Shown here: one piece after another, positions 39,609 to 51,287 of the stretch
Position numbering within the stretch: the stretch's first letter is position 1
Layout of the letters: each line of letters starts with the position of its first letter
NCBI GenBank assembly: GCA_034190875.2
Contig: CM067343.1
Location: 33,772,592 to 33,836,591 of the forward strand
Direction: 5' to 3'
Source of the DNA: Urechis unicinctus
Lineage: Eukaryota > Annelida > Polychaeta > Xenopneusta > Urechidae
Length of the DNA: 64,000 nucleotides
The notes under the pieces: generated by a model
Told to the model about the DNA's origin: nothing
What the model saw: only the letters and a program-made list of their open reading frames with translations
Databases searched by the model: none
Position numbers and translations under genes: made by a program

Positions 39609-39766
39609 TTCGCTGAAGCAGCAAATGAACGGCGAATTTGTTTCACCACAGCCTATTATCAACCAGATTGCTATTGAGCAAAATAAATAGTTTTGAATCC
39701 CGAAAGAATCTTCTTGCATGCGAATTTCACTGACCAACGAGCGGGCGTTTGATGTTGCACGACCGA

Positions 39767-40332
39767 TGAGCTTTGGAGGAGACTGGCGCAGCAGCACCCA
39801 TGGATGGCCTGTCCAACCAGGCGGCGCCACGATATATTTCATGAGGTCTCACATGCTGGGGTAAATTGCCACAGCGAAGTCTATATTTCAACTTTATCTT
39901 TGGTTTTCTGAGCAGAGGTAGAAGGGAGTGGAGGTGTGGAGTGGGGCGACGTTAGCTGTGCGGTGCGTTATGGGCGGTGAATGGGCTAGTGTTATGTAGC
40001 AGTACGGGGTGGGGTCCCGCAGTCGACTTTCAAAGCGCTACATAATTGTTGAGTTGCCCCAATGCTTTTATTTATCACATCAACAGAACGTCTGCAGTAT
40101 AAAACGTCTTATTCTGAGTCGAGTGGCGATCTATAGTATGGAAATCCATGTCACAATACAAGCAATGTGAACAAGATAAGAAAGATGTGAGGCAGCGCAC
40201 CCATACATTTTATGTAACACAGCAATATATTTCATAGATTTTTAGAGAAAATTTACATATGACTATTTCTTCCTGCTATCAAATATTGCATTGGTTCACC
40301 TTGTTAGGATCAACGATGTGGTTGCTGGTATT
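39767..40332. other. Segment upstream of copy 2, shared with copy 4 only
   Basis: About 570 bp immediately upstream of copy 2 that matches 56,800-57,480 upstream of copy 4 (both contain GGCGCCAC, then GGGGTG-rich DNA and the CAGCAATATATTTCATAG block). Copies 1 and 3 lack it: there CGACCAATGGTATTCTAC joins directly. Either a deletion in the 1/3 type or an insertion in the 2/4 type. Confidence 0.7.
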
Positions 40333-40829
40333 CTAAATCAACAAATAAAAATGGGCTTCGAGTGGTAGTATTATGTGTTGGTGTGTAAATATTGGTTTGT
40401 TTGATTTTTTCTTACTAACTTTGACTGGAAGCCCCCAAATTATATCAGACGGAGATATCAATATGAAAAGCCGGATTTATCTAAACAAATGATCAAATAT
40501 ATGCGAGAAGCACACAATTATGAACAACAGATACATAAAGTGATTAATTAAATACAACCAACAGCGATCGAGTGTGCAACTGCCCACACGGATCGTACAT
40601 CATAGAAACACACGTGTGTGAAATCAAGTGCGTTTATCAAGCAAAGTGAATGGGAATAATAGATAAATCAACTCGCCGAGTTTTGATTGGATTGCTATAT
40701 ACATCTAAGTTAACAACAAACGACAATTATAATGGTGTCAGAAGACAGAACAGACTTTATTGTTCAAGTGATGTAAAAAGGAGCACCTTAAAGCAGGACT
40801 TATGGATTTGTGAAGGAGGCTGCTGTGAT

Positions 40830-41760
40830 TAACTGTAGTTTACTGATAAGAGGTGTGTTGGGTTAGGGGCTGCAAGGGGCTGCATCCCAAAACGTCGTAA
40901 GAGGCTGGGTTCCATCTGCAGGCGAGACATATCGTCACCTAACTACCTACCACAGGTTTATTCTGTGCATAGAAATGGATATTGCATTTGAATAATTGTT
41001 GGATGAAGGGGCTAATGTGGTGCATGTTGATTGGATTTTTAGTCGAATACTAATCAATGATAGCTACCACAGCCTGGTTGTCGCAATGAAAGAGTATGTT
41101 TCAGTTAACCATTTTGGGTATTAACATGCTGAATAACACAAATATTGGATAGAGTTCATAGGTAACTGTGTTCATTTAGCTTGAATCCATTGGGAACCGT
41201 AAGTGGCTCCAAAAGCTATGCTCGATACATCACTTAATAGAGGTAGATTATTGGAGGTTGCGGTACCTAATGAGGGTTGTGCTATGTAATGCTTCAGGAT
41301 TGTAGCCAGATATATAACCCATGTCTTGCTTTATGTGTTTCAGAGATGAAATGGTTTGTGTTGGTAATGCCAATAGATAAATCATACAAACGTCACAAGA
41401 TAGCTCTGCCTAGGCGATCGAAAAAATTTGCAAACTGTAACATGTCTATGACAAATTGCATCTCTCGCAGTGTTTTTTTTTCTCTCCTGGACTGTGCTTT
41501 TATATATTTTCTGTGTGTATGTTTGTCATTTGTCTAAAGGGAGATTATCTGACACGTGTTATGAGTCAAGTTGTATACCAAGAAAGGTGAATTTTGCGGC
41601 GGGGCCTTATGTGTTGTCCGAAGCCAGGGTTTTACAAGTGGGATCGCATAGTTCAACATCGATGCTGAGCTGCTTTTGGAATTGTCGTTGAGTTAGAGCC
41701 ACAAAAAGGAAATGATCGAATAATTTTACAATATTGAGCACACCATATATATGTTTTGAT
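40830..41760 (-). mobile_element. DIRS-like relic, block 2
   Basis: Second copy of the decayed DIRS-type RT/RNase H sequence with the same marks as in block 1. It keeps about 60 bp at the RNase H end that block 1 lost and that carries the 'DxxSRLQ' ending typical of the domain. Confidence 0.7.
41105..41108. other. Empty target site TTAA (block 2)
   Basis: GTTTCAGTTAACCATTTTGG, the second natural empty site matching the occupied site at 47,473-51,287. Confidence 0.85.
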
Positions 41761-42333
41761 ATCCAAACAATGACAGAAGATAATGTTTCAAAAATGTGGT
41801 AGAAAGAAGAGCATCCTTGAGGTTGACATTTATCATAACGAGTGTTTCCTATTCCTACAGCATTTGTGGTCGTATTGCAGCCAGTTATGACCTTTTTTGC
41901 ATCATTGACTTGACAAGTAAGTCAAAAGGTCCCCTTACTGTTGTGAGTGTTTCTGTAGGTACACTTCCAGGAAATGATCCCAGGCGTTTAAGGAGAACGT
42001 TGAGGGATGGGGTATTCCCTGGTCCGGAGAGGTACATGGTGTTTGTATTTTACCGCATCAGGCAGGTTGGATCTGGCGTCATTTAATTTGGTCATTAGAA
42101 TCCGAAGACTCCCCTGCTGATGAGGCAGTGTCCAAGAGGGAAGGCTACCGACCTACCACCAACTCACTCTACTACTTATTGGCAGATTCATTGACTTCCG
42201 AAATCTTACCCATTCCTTCACTCAACTAAAGACAAATCCACCAATCTAACCATCAACTCACTCAAACTCTCATCCACATATTCCCCGCCCATTCACATAC
42301 TCACTCACCCACTGACTCAATCAATTACTCACT

Positions 42334-42893
42334 GTATGTATGTATGTATGTATGTATGTATGTATGTATGTATGTTGTATGTATGTATGTATGTATGTAT
42401 GTATGTATGTATGTATGTATGTATGTATGTATGTATGTATGTATGTATGTATGTATGTATGTATGTATGTATGTATGTATGTATGTATGTATGTATGTAT
42501 GTATGTATGTATGTATGTATGTATGTATGTATGTATGTATGTATGTATGTATGTATGTATGTATGTATGTATGTATGTATGTATGTATGTATGTATGTAT
42601 GTATGTATGTATGTATGTATGTATGTATGTATGTATGTATGTATGTACGTATGCACGTCTGTATGCATTTATGTGTGCACGTATGTATGTATGTATGTAT
42701 GTATGTATGTATGTATGTATGTATGTATGTATGTATGTATGTATGTATGTATGTATGTATGTATGTATGTATGTATGTATGTATGTATGTATGTATGTAT
42801 GTATGTATGTATGTATGTATGTATGTATGTATGTATGTATGTATGCGTTTGTATGTAAGTGTATGTATGTATATATGTATGTATGTATTTTTG
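42334..42893. repeat. (TATG)n microsatellite, block 2
   Basis: About 560 bp of TATG in two pure runs separated by an island TACGTATGCACGTCTGTATG and following bases (42,645-42,680). The same island divides the block 3 array and, diverged, ends the block 1 array. Confidence 0.96.
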
Positions 42894-44934
42894 CATGCAT
42901 GCATCTATGAAAGTTTTATGTTTTATTTATGTGTTTAATTAATCTGTACTAAACTTATATATGTCAAACTCGTGCGTCTTAATCATCATTGATCATCTAT
43001 GTTCTGGCTGTATGGTTTGTGAATCGGTGACCCAAAGAATACTTAGTGATGCTGGTTTTTATCATAGTACATATCATAGACATTTATGCTGCTAATTCCT
43101 AACCCTGTTTATTTGACTTGGACATACCCTGAATGAATAAATATATATAACATTGTCAGGCGTTATTGTTTCCAATAACTTCTTCATTGTAACGAAAGGA
43201 AATGTTAGCTACGACCGTTTAAAAAAAAAAACACCGACGTTTATCCTCTCCTTTTGTTTATCTCTGTTATCACACAGAGTTGTATTTTGTACTGCTGGGT
43301 ACACAACTGTAGATATATCAGCATTACGTCGTGGGTATGCCGAGTAATTTTCGCAAGCGCTGGCATGTGGTCATAACTATTTTTTTATTTATTTTAAAAT
43401 GTCAGAAATGCAAAAAAAACCCCGATATATTATACTAAATTGGAAAGCATGGATAGATGTATTCAGTCAGGTCACATTCAAGGCCAGTTCTCCAAAGTTG
43501 AAATGGTGTAGAGAGTGGACAGCGTGATGATTTCTGGCATGTTTAGCATCCAATTTGAAAAACGTGCACTGTGGATATATAGTTTAATACAGTTTGAATG
43601 TTGTGTTTCGATTCTTTATTGATAATAATTCTATTATTTGGTTGTTAAGTAATCCATTAATGAACGTGACGAGCTGAATTTTCTAACATGTTATACATTG
43701 TCGCAGATATATACTGTAATAAACCTCGCATTGCATCGGGTGCTGTGGTAGTGCTATTGATAGCCTCGCGAGATGGTCATGCATTTAGAATAAGACTATC
43801 GGAAGAACAGGACCTTTGGGCAGTCCCGAGTTGGTCATTACGAAGGTCAAAACATAAAAAAATCTGTCATAAGAAAAGACCTGTTAAATAAAATGAATGA
43901 TGTAGTTCCCTTTCCTATGGAATCATTGCGAAATTGGTATAAACGAGCAGCCCATATGCAAAGGATAAGCTTATCTGTTTATCACAAACTTATAACCAGT
44001 GCATCCCAACAAAACAGACACATTTAATTGATTGGTTGATAGCCTAGGAAGTCATGCTCAGACAACGAATAAACAACTATAGGAAGCGACCAGTCACCCC
44101 CAAAACGGAGAGAATGACGCGCCTGCAATAAATAATGAATTAGCATTGGCAATATAGTATATTGAATGACAAGCTATATTACTTGTACCCTATCCATTTC
44201 AAATATGCATGATATCTGTTTGGTTGCTGCTTTCAAGCACGACTAGTTCTGAAAGAAGTGCAAAGGCCATGGCTGGCCGGAATATTGACATAGACTCGCT
44301 TTGATATATCATTTACATCAGATGAGTCGTTGGCCATTCAGAGCCTATCACGCATGGTAGTTTGTTGTAGGGTAACATGATACAGCGGAATATGAATAAT
44401 CCACTGGAGTGCAATCACCTGACAGTACAACATAATTGCTAATCGGAAATTGTCGAACTACATAAAAATAGGCGTGGATAGTACTTTATCAACATACACC
44501 CATGCCAATTGGGAATGTGTCTGCCTGTTGCAAATTAAGTATACTGTCTTTGTTTTGACCTCCTCATTTCCTTGTTTCGATGCCTTATCCCTTTAAAACA
44601 ACTGAAACGCACGAAACATCATGATTTGTATGATACCGAAGGTACCAGGAAAGGCAGAACTAATACATGACATTGTGTTTCATTATTAAAGAGATTAGGC
44701 ACATTGTAACTGCGTAAAACTCTCTTAATACGTGCATTAATCTGACATCTTTTTCTTCCCGATTGGGGCTAATATAAAGGTAGGTCGGTGTGTTAGGAGG
44801 AAACATATACACATACACCATTTGTGGGGAGACATATCGAAAAAAAAACCTACCAATATAGGTCCAAACATTAGAACACTAGTTCAAGGTTCAATTTCTA
44901 AACAATACATGGCATTTTAAGGCTGGCAACATGA

Positions 44935-46575
44935 TCAACAGCGATCAGATTGGTGATCGGATTGCTTGACGTGGATTTTCTTAGATCTCGATTTCACGTC
45001 GTTAGATATAGGATAAATTGTCTTACTGATTAAATTGTACAATAGGTCTACGATTTCGAGGAGAAGAACGGCTGTGATGCCGGCGTAGAGGTTAAGACAA
45101 CCTCCAAGACGCGATAACAGTGTGGATAACGTCACAGCGATCTGATCATCGAGCACTATCACAGATGTGACCACTGACAAAAGTTTAAATTGGAGGAAAT
45201 TCTTATCTATAAGATTAAGGCTTTCGATTTTAATCAAAGCTTCTGTGGTGTTACCACTGGCGGCAAGTGAATCTATTCCCTTATATTCTTGAAAATAGTG
45301 TGCGAATTCCGTGTCTTTGATAAAGCTGTGTTGTAGAATGATAGATGAGCATTAGCGTTCGGCCAGCGTGTTTGAGAAATGACGTTCTGAAGGCTCATTT
45401 CAACACACTCTTCTGTGCATTTCCTGAAACATGCCCGCTGAGAGATCAGGACTCTACGCGAGGAACATTGCAGTTCTCGTGCCACAATATTCAGATCATC
45501 AAAAAGTTTACCACAGAAATGAAGGTTTGACATCAGACCTGAAGTGGGCAGCACATGGTAGATAGGATTCATGCAGGCACATGACGTCACCGACTCGTCC
45601 TGCATGCATGTACGAATGCAACTGTCAACAGAGTATGCAAGAGTTCCATTGACAAAATCCGTCATTCCTTCCAGACCCGTTTGACACTGGCCATAAGGCT
45701 CAGGTAGGCGCGATCGTAATTGTGGAATAGTGCGGATCGTAGTTTCGAATCCGGGCGCCAGATGTATTTCCTCGTTTATATTGGGCAACTGACCAGGGAG
45801 AGAGATGGTGAGGAGAGCCCCTGTCTCTGCGAGACCCGTATCTCTCCATACCCGAGGAACTTCTGTATGCACGTTGTCTAAATATAGAATACCAGTCATG
45901 ATATATGGCGCATACCCAAGTTCATCTAGTAGAGTCGAATTCACTTCCATGACGTAGCAATTGTAATATTCAGGCGTCGTGAATGTTCTCACATTGGCAA
46001 TATCTAAGCATGGTACATTTTTAGTGCCTCCCTCATAAACAACTCTGTACTCACATTTCAGAAGGAACTGTTTGTATTCGTGGCCTATTAAGGGCAGGTG
46101 ATTGAGATCGAATTGGCTGTAATAGCCATGTTTGCTTTTCAAGTATTCGAAGACAGTGTCAATCCCGTCTGCTTGTGTGGTTGAATTGGACTCAACAATG
46201 TCGGCTTGGATAGTTTCAACGCGATTCAGGTGTTCCTCATACGTCATCAAGCCGAACTGGTGCAAGTCTGTGAGGCTGGACAAAGGCTTAGCATTGCAGA
46301 GAGTAACCGCGAAGAATGGTGGAATATTGTATATCGTCAACGCTCAGCAGGTTCACTTCTTTTGCTTGGGTGACCACTTGGTATTCCAAGTAGGTCTTCA
46401 CATGTACACCAGCTTGATACAGCCCCGTAGCGAGTAGACACAGGAAGCCAATGAACCAGAGGCATCGCAGAAATATTCCTTTAGATTTTATCATTCGAGG
46501 AATTCCATTTATGGAGGTCACCTCTAGGAATTTTCCCAATTCCTGCTTTACAGGTTCATCAGAAGTGCTTTCCAT
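44935..46575 (-). pseudogene. DEG/ENaC-type channel, copy 3 (two frameshifts)
   Basis: Full-length copy of the channel gene with the start at 46,575 and stop at 44,935, broken twice. An 8-base deletion near 46,331 (GTATATCGTCAACG versus GTACTCGGCTATATCATCAA) falls just before the FFAVTLCN motif, and a 2-base insertion near 45,329 (GCTGTGTTGTAG versus GCTGTTGTAG) falls after the cysteine-rich domain. The long middle frame and the C-terminal frame remain open, with near-identical residues to copy 2, so the damage is recent or an error. N-terminal motif here is INGIPR (HG to NG). Confidence 0.85.
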
Positions 46576-47192
46576 TTCGCTGAAGCAGCAAATGAACGGC
46601 GAATTTGTTTCACCACAGGCTATTATACACCAGATTGCTATTGAGCCAAATAAACTTTTGAATAACAGGAGTAGTTTTGAATCCCGAAAGAATCTTCCTG
46701 CATGCGAATTTCACTGACCAACGAGCGGGCGTTTGATGTTGCACGACCAATGGTATTCTACATCAACAAATAAAAAAGGGTTTCGAGTGGTAGCATTATG
46801 TGTTGGTGTGTAAATATTGGTTTGTTTTATTTTTTCTTACTAACTTTGACTGAAAGCCCCCAAATGATATCAGAAGGAGATATCAATATGAAAAGCCGGA
46901 TTTATCTAAACAAATGATCAAATATATGCGAGCACACAATTATGAACAACAGATACATAAAGTGATTAATTAAATACAACCAACAGCGATCAAGTGAGCA
47001 ACTGCCCACACGGATCGTACATCATAGAAACACTCGCCGAGTTTTGATTGGATTGCTATATACATCTAAGTTAACAACAAACATGACAATGATAATGGTG
47101 TCAGAAGACAGAACAGACTTTATTGTTCAAGTGATGTAAATAGGAGCACCTTAATGCAGGACTTATGGATTTGTGAAGGAAGCTATCTGTGG

Positions 47193-47472
47193 TTAACTGT
47201 AGTTTACTGATAAGAGGTGTGTTGGGTTAGGGGTTGCAAGGGGCTGCATCCCATAACGTCGTGAGAGGCTGGGTTCAACCTGCAGGCGAGACATATCGTC
47301 ACCTAACATATTATCTACCACAGGTTTATTCTGTGCATAGAAATGGATATTGCATTTGAATAATTGTTGGATGAAGGGGCTAATGAGGTGCATGTTGATT
47401 GGATTTTTAGTTGAATACTTATCAATGATAGCTACCACAGCCTGGTTGTCGCAATGAAAGAGTATGTTTCAA
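47193..47472 (-). mobile_element. DIRS-like relic, block 3, RNase H part
   Basis: The RNase H end of the relic, with FHCDNQAVV-type start near 47,460, AIIDKYSTKNP, LFKCNIHFYAQNKPVVDN and DDMSRLQ. It is cut at its upstream side by the TTAA insertion; its other part continues at 51,288. Confidence 0.75.
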
Positions 47473-47647
47473 TTAAAGTGCAAGTAATGGGTAAAATATG
47501 AATTTTCGGGATCTTATAGAACGCGATTTTCTGATCAATAATTCGCAGTTCTTTTTTCGATCCGACGCGTAGTAAACAAGAAATAAGCAAAAACAAACAA
47601 CATATTCCGGAACTTCCCGACCACACACCGAAGATGAACGAAGGCGC

Positions 47648-47666
47648 TGTGACGTCATATGTCACC
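47648..47666. repeat. Subterminal inverted repeat, left
   Basis: TGTGACGTCATATGTCACC, 19 bases, an exact reverse complement of 51,074-51,092. Contains a CRE palindrome TGACGTCA. Confidence 0.85.
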
Positions 47667-48667
47667 AGAAGATCTATGTTACCACGGACGCCGTTTCTAT
47701 TCGCGAACTAGCTGTCGTACTAATTTATCGCTATTTACAGAAACTCATAAGCGTTTTTGTATCCATGGTTTCTTGAGAATCTGTAAGTATACTCATCCTT
47801 ACAATTCCCATATGAAAGTCGAATTAGAATTCATTAGTTTTGTTTCCGTACTGATTTTGAAAACAGAATTTGCACTTGCCCGTTGACAAAATTGACATGG
47901 CCGGTAGTGATCAGTGTGGGGCGTCTCAAGTTTTATAAGGCTGTTTCACAGATAACATATAGATTTGTCTCGTCAGGCTGCAATATGTAGATGTATGCTA
48001 GCCTGACAGTAGCTTACACTTGTCCTAAACAATCCTCGGACGATGCCCAGTGCTCAGTGAGTCAGTTCTGGCCTACTGTCAAATTTGCTTCATATAACTT
48101 TACCCTTATGTCTTCCAGTCTGTATCATCATTGTGCGAATATGTGAGTACCAGTACTGCAATAATTCGCATCTAGGGCCTCAAACGAAGCATGTCATTTC
48201 TTTTGGATGACCAAGGACTCCAGTTGGACTGCATCATCACCGATAGGCACACGAGTATCAATAAGTACATCCGTGATGACCAATGAACCAGGTGCACTTG
48301 CTGAAATGTATGACTACCCTGACAAGGAGGAGGCTGAGAGGCAGCATATGGAGAGGTTTCTTCTTTAGATGAGTCATGTAGTAAGGTATCTAAAGGTGAT
48401 GATGAATGATGGTGGTGGTAGTGATGGGGTAGGGGAGGGGTGGTGATGGAGTTGATGGTGGTGGCCTAAGCATTATATTGGTGGTTGGCCGATTGATATT
48501 TGCTTGTTTACAAGTAATATCTAAGCTCTGTTTATTTTTCAGCTTTGGTTTCAGCTAAGTCAAGCTTGTAACATTTAATTTTACCTATCTGTTAACAAGT
48601 GCACAAGGACATAACTATTTCTTATCATCATACTTACAAAATAAATGGTAAATATTGGGGTTAAAAT

Positions 48668-48906
48668 TCACTTTGAACATCAAAGGTCATTTCAAACTGG
48701 TGGTGTAAGATGACGAACAAACATTGGAGTTTAAGATCCTATCGCCCAAATGGCACCACCGTGCATAGCACACAGTGGGATTTGAACTTGCCACATTTGG
48801 GAAACTAGACAAACACCCACCCTGCTAGACCACAGTTGTGGACCTATCATCTTAAACATCATTGGTGAGGTAACCGCCACAATATGACCTCTGATGTTGA
48901 AAGTGA
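48668..48906. mobile_element. Nested hairpin element with terminal inverted repeats
   Basis: Ends 48,668-48,690 and 48,884-48,906 are 23-base inverted repeats with two mismatches (starting TCACTTTGAACATC / TCACTTTCAACATC). A further inverted match GTTTAAGAT lies inside (about 48,726-48,745 versus 48,843-48,866). The centre holds a tRNA-like promoter. It looks like a ~240 bp MITE or a foldback SINE nested in the larger transposon. Confidence 0.6.
48760..48845 (-). ncRNA. tRNA-like pol III promoter (SINE-like core)
   Basis: On the minus strand an A box TGGTCTAGCAGG (48,821-48,832) and B box AGTTCAAATCC (48,778-48,788) lie 32 bp apart, the layout of a tRNA gene or tRNA-derived SINE. The folded acceptor stem of a real tRNA is not evident, so a SINE head or tRNA pseudogene is more likely. 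Confidence 0.5.
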
Positions 48907-49494
48907 TGTTAAACAACAATATTAACCATTTTTATTTTCAAATCATCCAGCATGTGTATGGCTTTATGACTTAATTTGAATGTTAAATGGGTCTGAGGTA
49001 AGCTAAGCTGTGGTGAAACTCAAACACTGTTATATGATTCCTCTTTGTGGCTTGCTGAGAATTAATTTTGTAAATATATATGTTGGACTGGTGTATATAT
49101 TTTGCCATTTCTATTGAATAAGACATTGTTGGTATTTGTGAGCAGAATTGCATAAGCATTATTTGTATAATGTGCCCGCAAAATTTAATCATGATGATTG
49201 ATGTGCAATGGCACAGGATATATAAAATATCCTGCAAAAATTATTAAACGACTGTTAACATACTGTTATTTGAGTGATAAAATATCTTTAGTACGAGATA
49301 CAGGATACAGGAACAAGATGCCCTGCAGGTATGTCATGATTTTGGAATTGATGCTTCCTATCATTTTATGCATATGGTATAATAAATTAGGTGGACTGGC
49401 CTTAACTGAATTTTGTTGCTGGTTGTCATCAGCATGTAGTATCATCATAGCTGAATGTAAATAACAGAATAAGACACATAATGCTTTTTGTCCC

Positions 49495-50303
49495 TTTATT
49501 ATTGTAATGCTGGCAGTTTGAAACCAACATAAACTGATTCACCCTTGGGAAATCATCTCTAATTTTAAGTACAGAACAAGCTGGGAGTGGCACTCTATGA
49601 TGTCTGCCTAGATTACCCCATCACCACTGTACCAACTGCCGATATGCAGTGAATCGGAATAACCTGCAATAAAAAGAGTACATGAATATTTTTCATCAGT
49701 TATCATCTGAACCAGACCATTTTTAAGTATATTCACTCATGCTGAGTAGTAACTTTCTTCTTGTACCTCTGGATATAAGCACTATATGCTATTTCTAGTG
49801 TCGAGGGACGCAGGAACCCTGAGACAAATCCTGGGTGTGCTGTAATACAGGACGCACCCATAGATTACTTTCTCGAGAACTTGTGGAATTTCCTGGCAGC
49901 ATTTACTCTCTGCTACTGTAATCATTGGCCCACATGAGCACCTAGTACAGAACATAATTACAATGAATAACTAGCTTTTCAGCAAACAAAAAATTGACAT
50001 AAAACATGAATAAGAAGATGACTTGAAGCAAGACTTAAGGACAACTGTAAAGTAAAGAGAAAAATATCTGCAAAGATTGTTTGGACTGAAATGTGCCAAT
50101 ACCAAGTGCTGTTACCCAGTCGGCTCAAGTCCTCTTCTTTTTGAGGAGAATTTGCAGGCCTTGTCTTAGCTGGAGGTTCAAATCTGCATGCCTGTATGCC
50201 CCCCTTAGGTTCCTAGTTCCTCTTCTTGGTGAGACAAACACTCACTGCTGTAATACAGCTCATCGCTTCCGGAGTTGTCTGTATATGAGGAAGATGAGGA
50301 CAT
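49495..50303 (-). pseudogene. P2X7 receptor C-terminal-like domain gene (P2RX7_C), broken
   Basis: Minus-strand remains of at least three exons. Exon 1 (ATG at 50,303) codes an acidic Ser-rich start MSSSSSYTDNSGSDELYY, a stop, then in another frame EEDLSRLGNSTW. Exon 2 (about 49,930-49,740) gives CTRCSCGPMITVAESKCCQE, then after a frameshift SCITAHPGFVSGFLRPSTLE and IAYSAYIQRY. The last exon, after TTTTATTGCAG at 49,665, gives LFRFTAYRQLVQW, a TGA, then HRVPLPACSVLKIRDDFP. This follows the human P2X7 cytoplasmic 'ballast' order: CQCG-x-C, CC, CIT, AYR, LPSC, IRKEFP. In P2X7 that domain binds zinc and guanine nucleotide. No channel part is present; free-standing versions of this domain are common in aquatic invertebrates. 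At least two breaks make it a pseudogene. Confidence 0.78.
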
Positions 50304-51073
50304 TTTGCTCCCTTGACATATAATAAAAGCAAAGTATAATGGCAGTTATGCACTGTACTAGGTGTAAGTAATAAATATAAAACTAATAAGGACAAGATAA
50401 AGTATGTATTATTGAGGTTGGTACCCCAGGTAATTCAAAGAACTAGTGTAAGGCCTTGAACTCTTTAAAGGCCTATGATATATGTAAGTCATAAACATGT
50501 CACTGAACTTGGATCCTGTACAATTCACTGGAGAGGTATATTCAATTGTAACAGCTTATCCCTGATAGGTCTCGGTTCCCAAAACCAGTGCCAATATTTA
50601 AAATAAAATTGATATTTTCTGTTGTCAAGGAGAATATAAATTATTGAAATTTTATTCAATTTATAGCAAAAGCGAAATATCGAGTGAAATCCCCATTTAA
50701 TGTAGTATCAGTTTTCATTTGCGATTAAATCAAATAAAAGCACAAGAAAATATATTCTCCGTAACAGGACAGGCAAATGGTGAATCAATCATTGATAACC
50801 ATTAAACGGGCCTGAAATCGAGGTGCAGACCTCTGTTCCAGTACTGCCTGTATTATCGCTCGGTCCCCTTTGGTTGACGTTTTCACCCAACATAATAGAA
50901 GTTTATCACAATTTAATGTATTCTAGGCGAACAAGTACTCCATGCCACATTAAATGATGTGATTCGTTGCGGTATATGATGTACATGATGACGGTATAAA
51001 ATACGATTATGCTCACACCTACCACAGTTCCCATGTAAACAAACGAGGAAATGACTGCGCTATCCGGCTGGAC

Positions 51074-51092
51074 GGTGACATATGACGTCACA
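51074..51092. repeat. Subterminal inverted repeat, right
   Basis: GGTGACATATGACGTCACA, exact reverse complement of 47,648-47,666. It lies about 770 bp upstream of the P2X7-like gene start and contains a CRE, so it may have served as promoter. Confidence 0.85.
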
Positions 51093-51287
51093 AACTCAGG
51101 AGCCAATGGCCGTCGTTTTTTTGCGCATATGCCAAAACGGTCCGAAAAATCGATGGAAATATTGAAAAAAAACACACAAAACGACATCTATGGACGAAAA
51201 TATTGTCGGAAACGTCTTTCACAGGCTGAAATACATCTAATTCCACTTTGATTAGGGATTCGAAAATAGACGTTACTTGCACTTTAA

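Larger units (their letters stand above)
40333..44934. repeat. Channel-cluster intergenic block 2
   Basis: About 4.6 kb between copies 2 and 3, homologous to block 1 and block 3 and with the same internal order. It has the longest TATG array and an uninterrupted DIRS relic. Confidence 0.85.
47477..51283. mobile_element. 3.8 kb TTAA-flanked DNA transposon carrying a P2X7-like domain gene
   Basis: A clean insertion in block 3. Flanks are TTAA at 47,473-47,476 and 51,284-51,287; blocks 1 and 2 have one TTAA and nothing else there. Ends are perfect inverted repeats AGTGCAAGTAA (47,477-47,487) and TTACTTGCACT (51,273-51,283). A second perfect inverted match, TGTGACGTCATATGTCACC, lies at 47,648-47,666 and reversed at 51,074-51,092, about 170-190 bp inside each end, so the original inverted repeats were probably about 200 bp and have diverged between these points. 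TTAA duplications are known for piggyBac and Kolobok superfamilies. No transposase is visible inside, so the copy looks non-autonomous. It carries a decayed P2X7-C-like gene (minus strand) and a hairpin with a tRNA-like core. Confidence 0.85.

Noticed and set aside
39609..39842. N-terminal extension of channel copy 2 by 78 residues
   Set aside because: The upstream frame is not shared with copy 1, carries no DEG/ENaC feature, and other copies start at the Met before ESTS.
47659..47886. 75-codon frame inside the TTAA element as a transposase piece
   Set aside because: No transposase motif visible; too short and without splice support.
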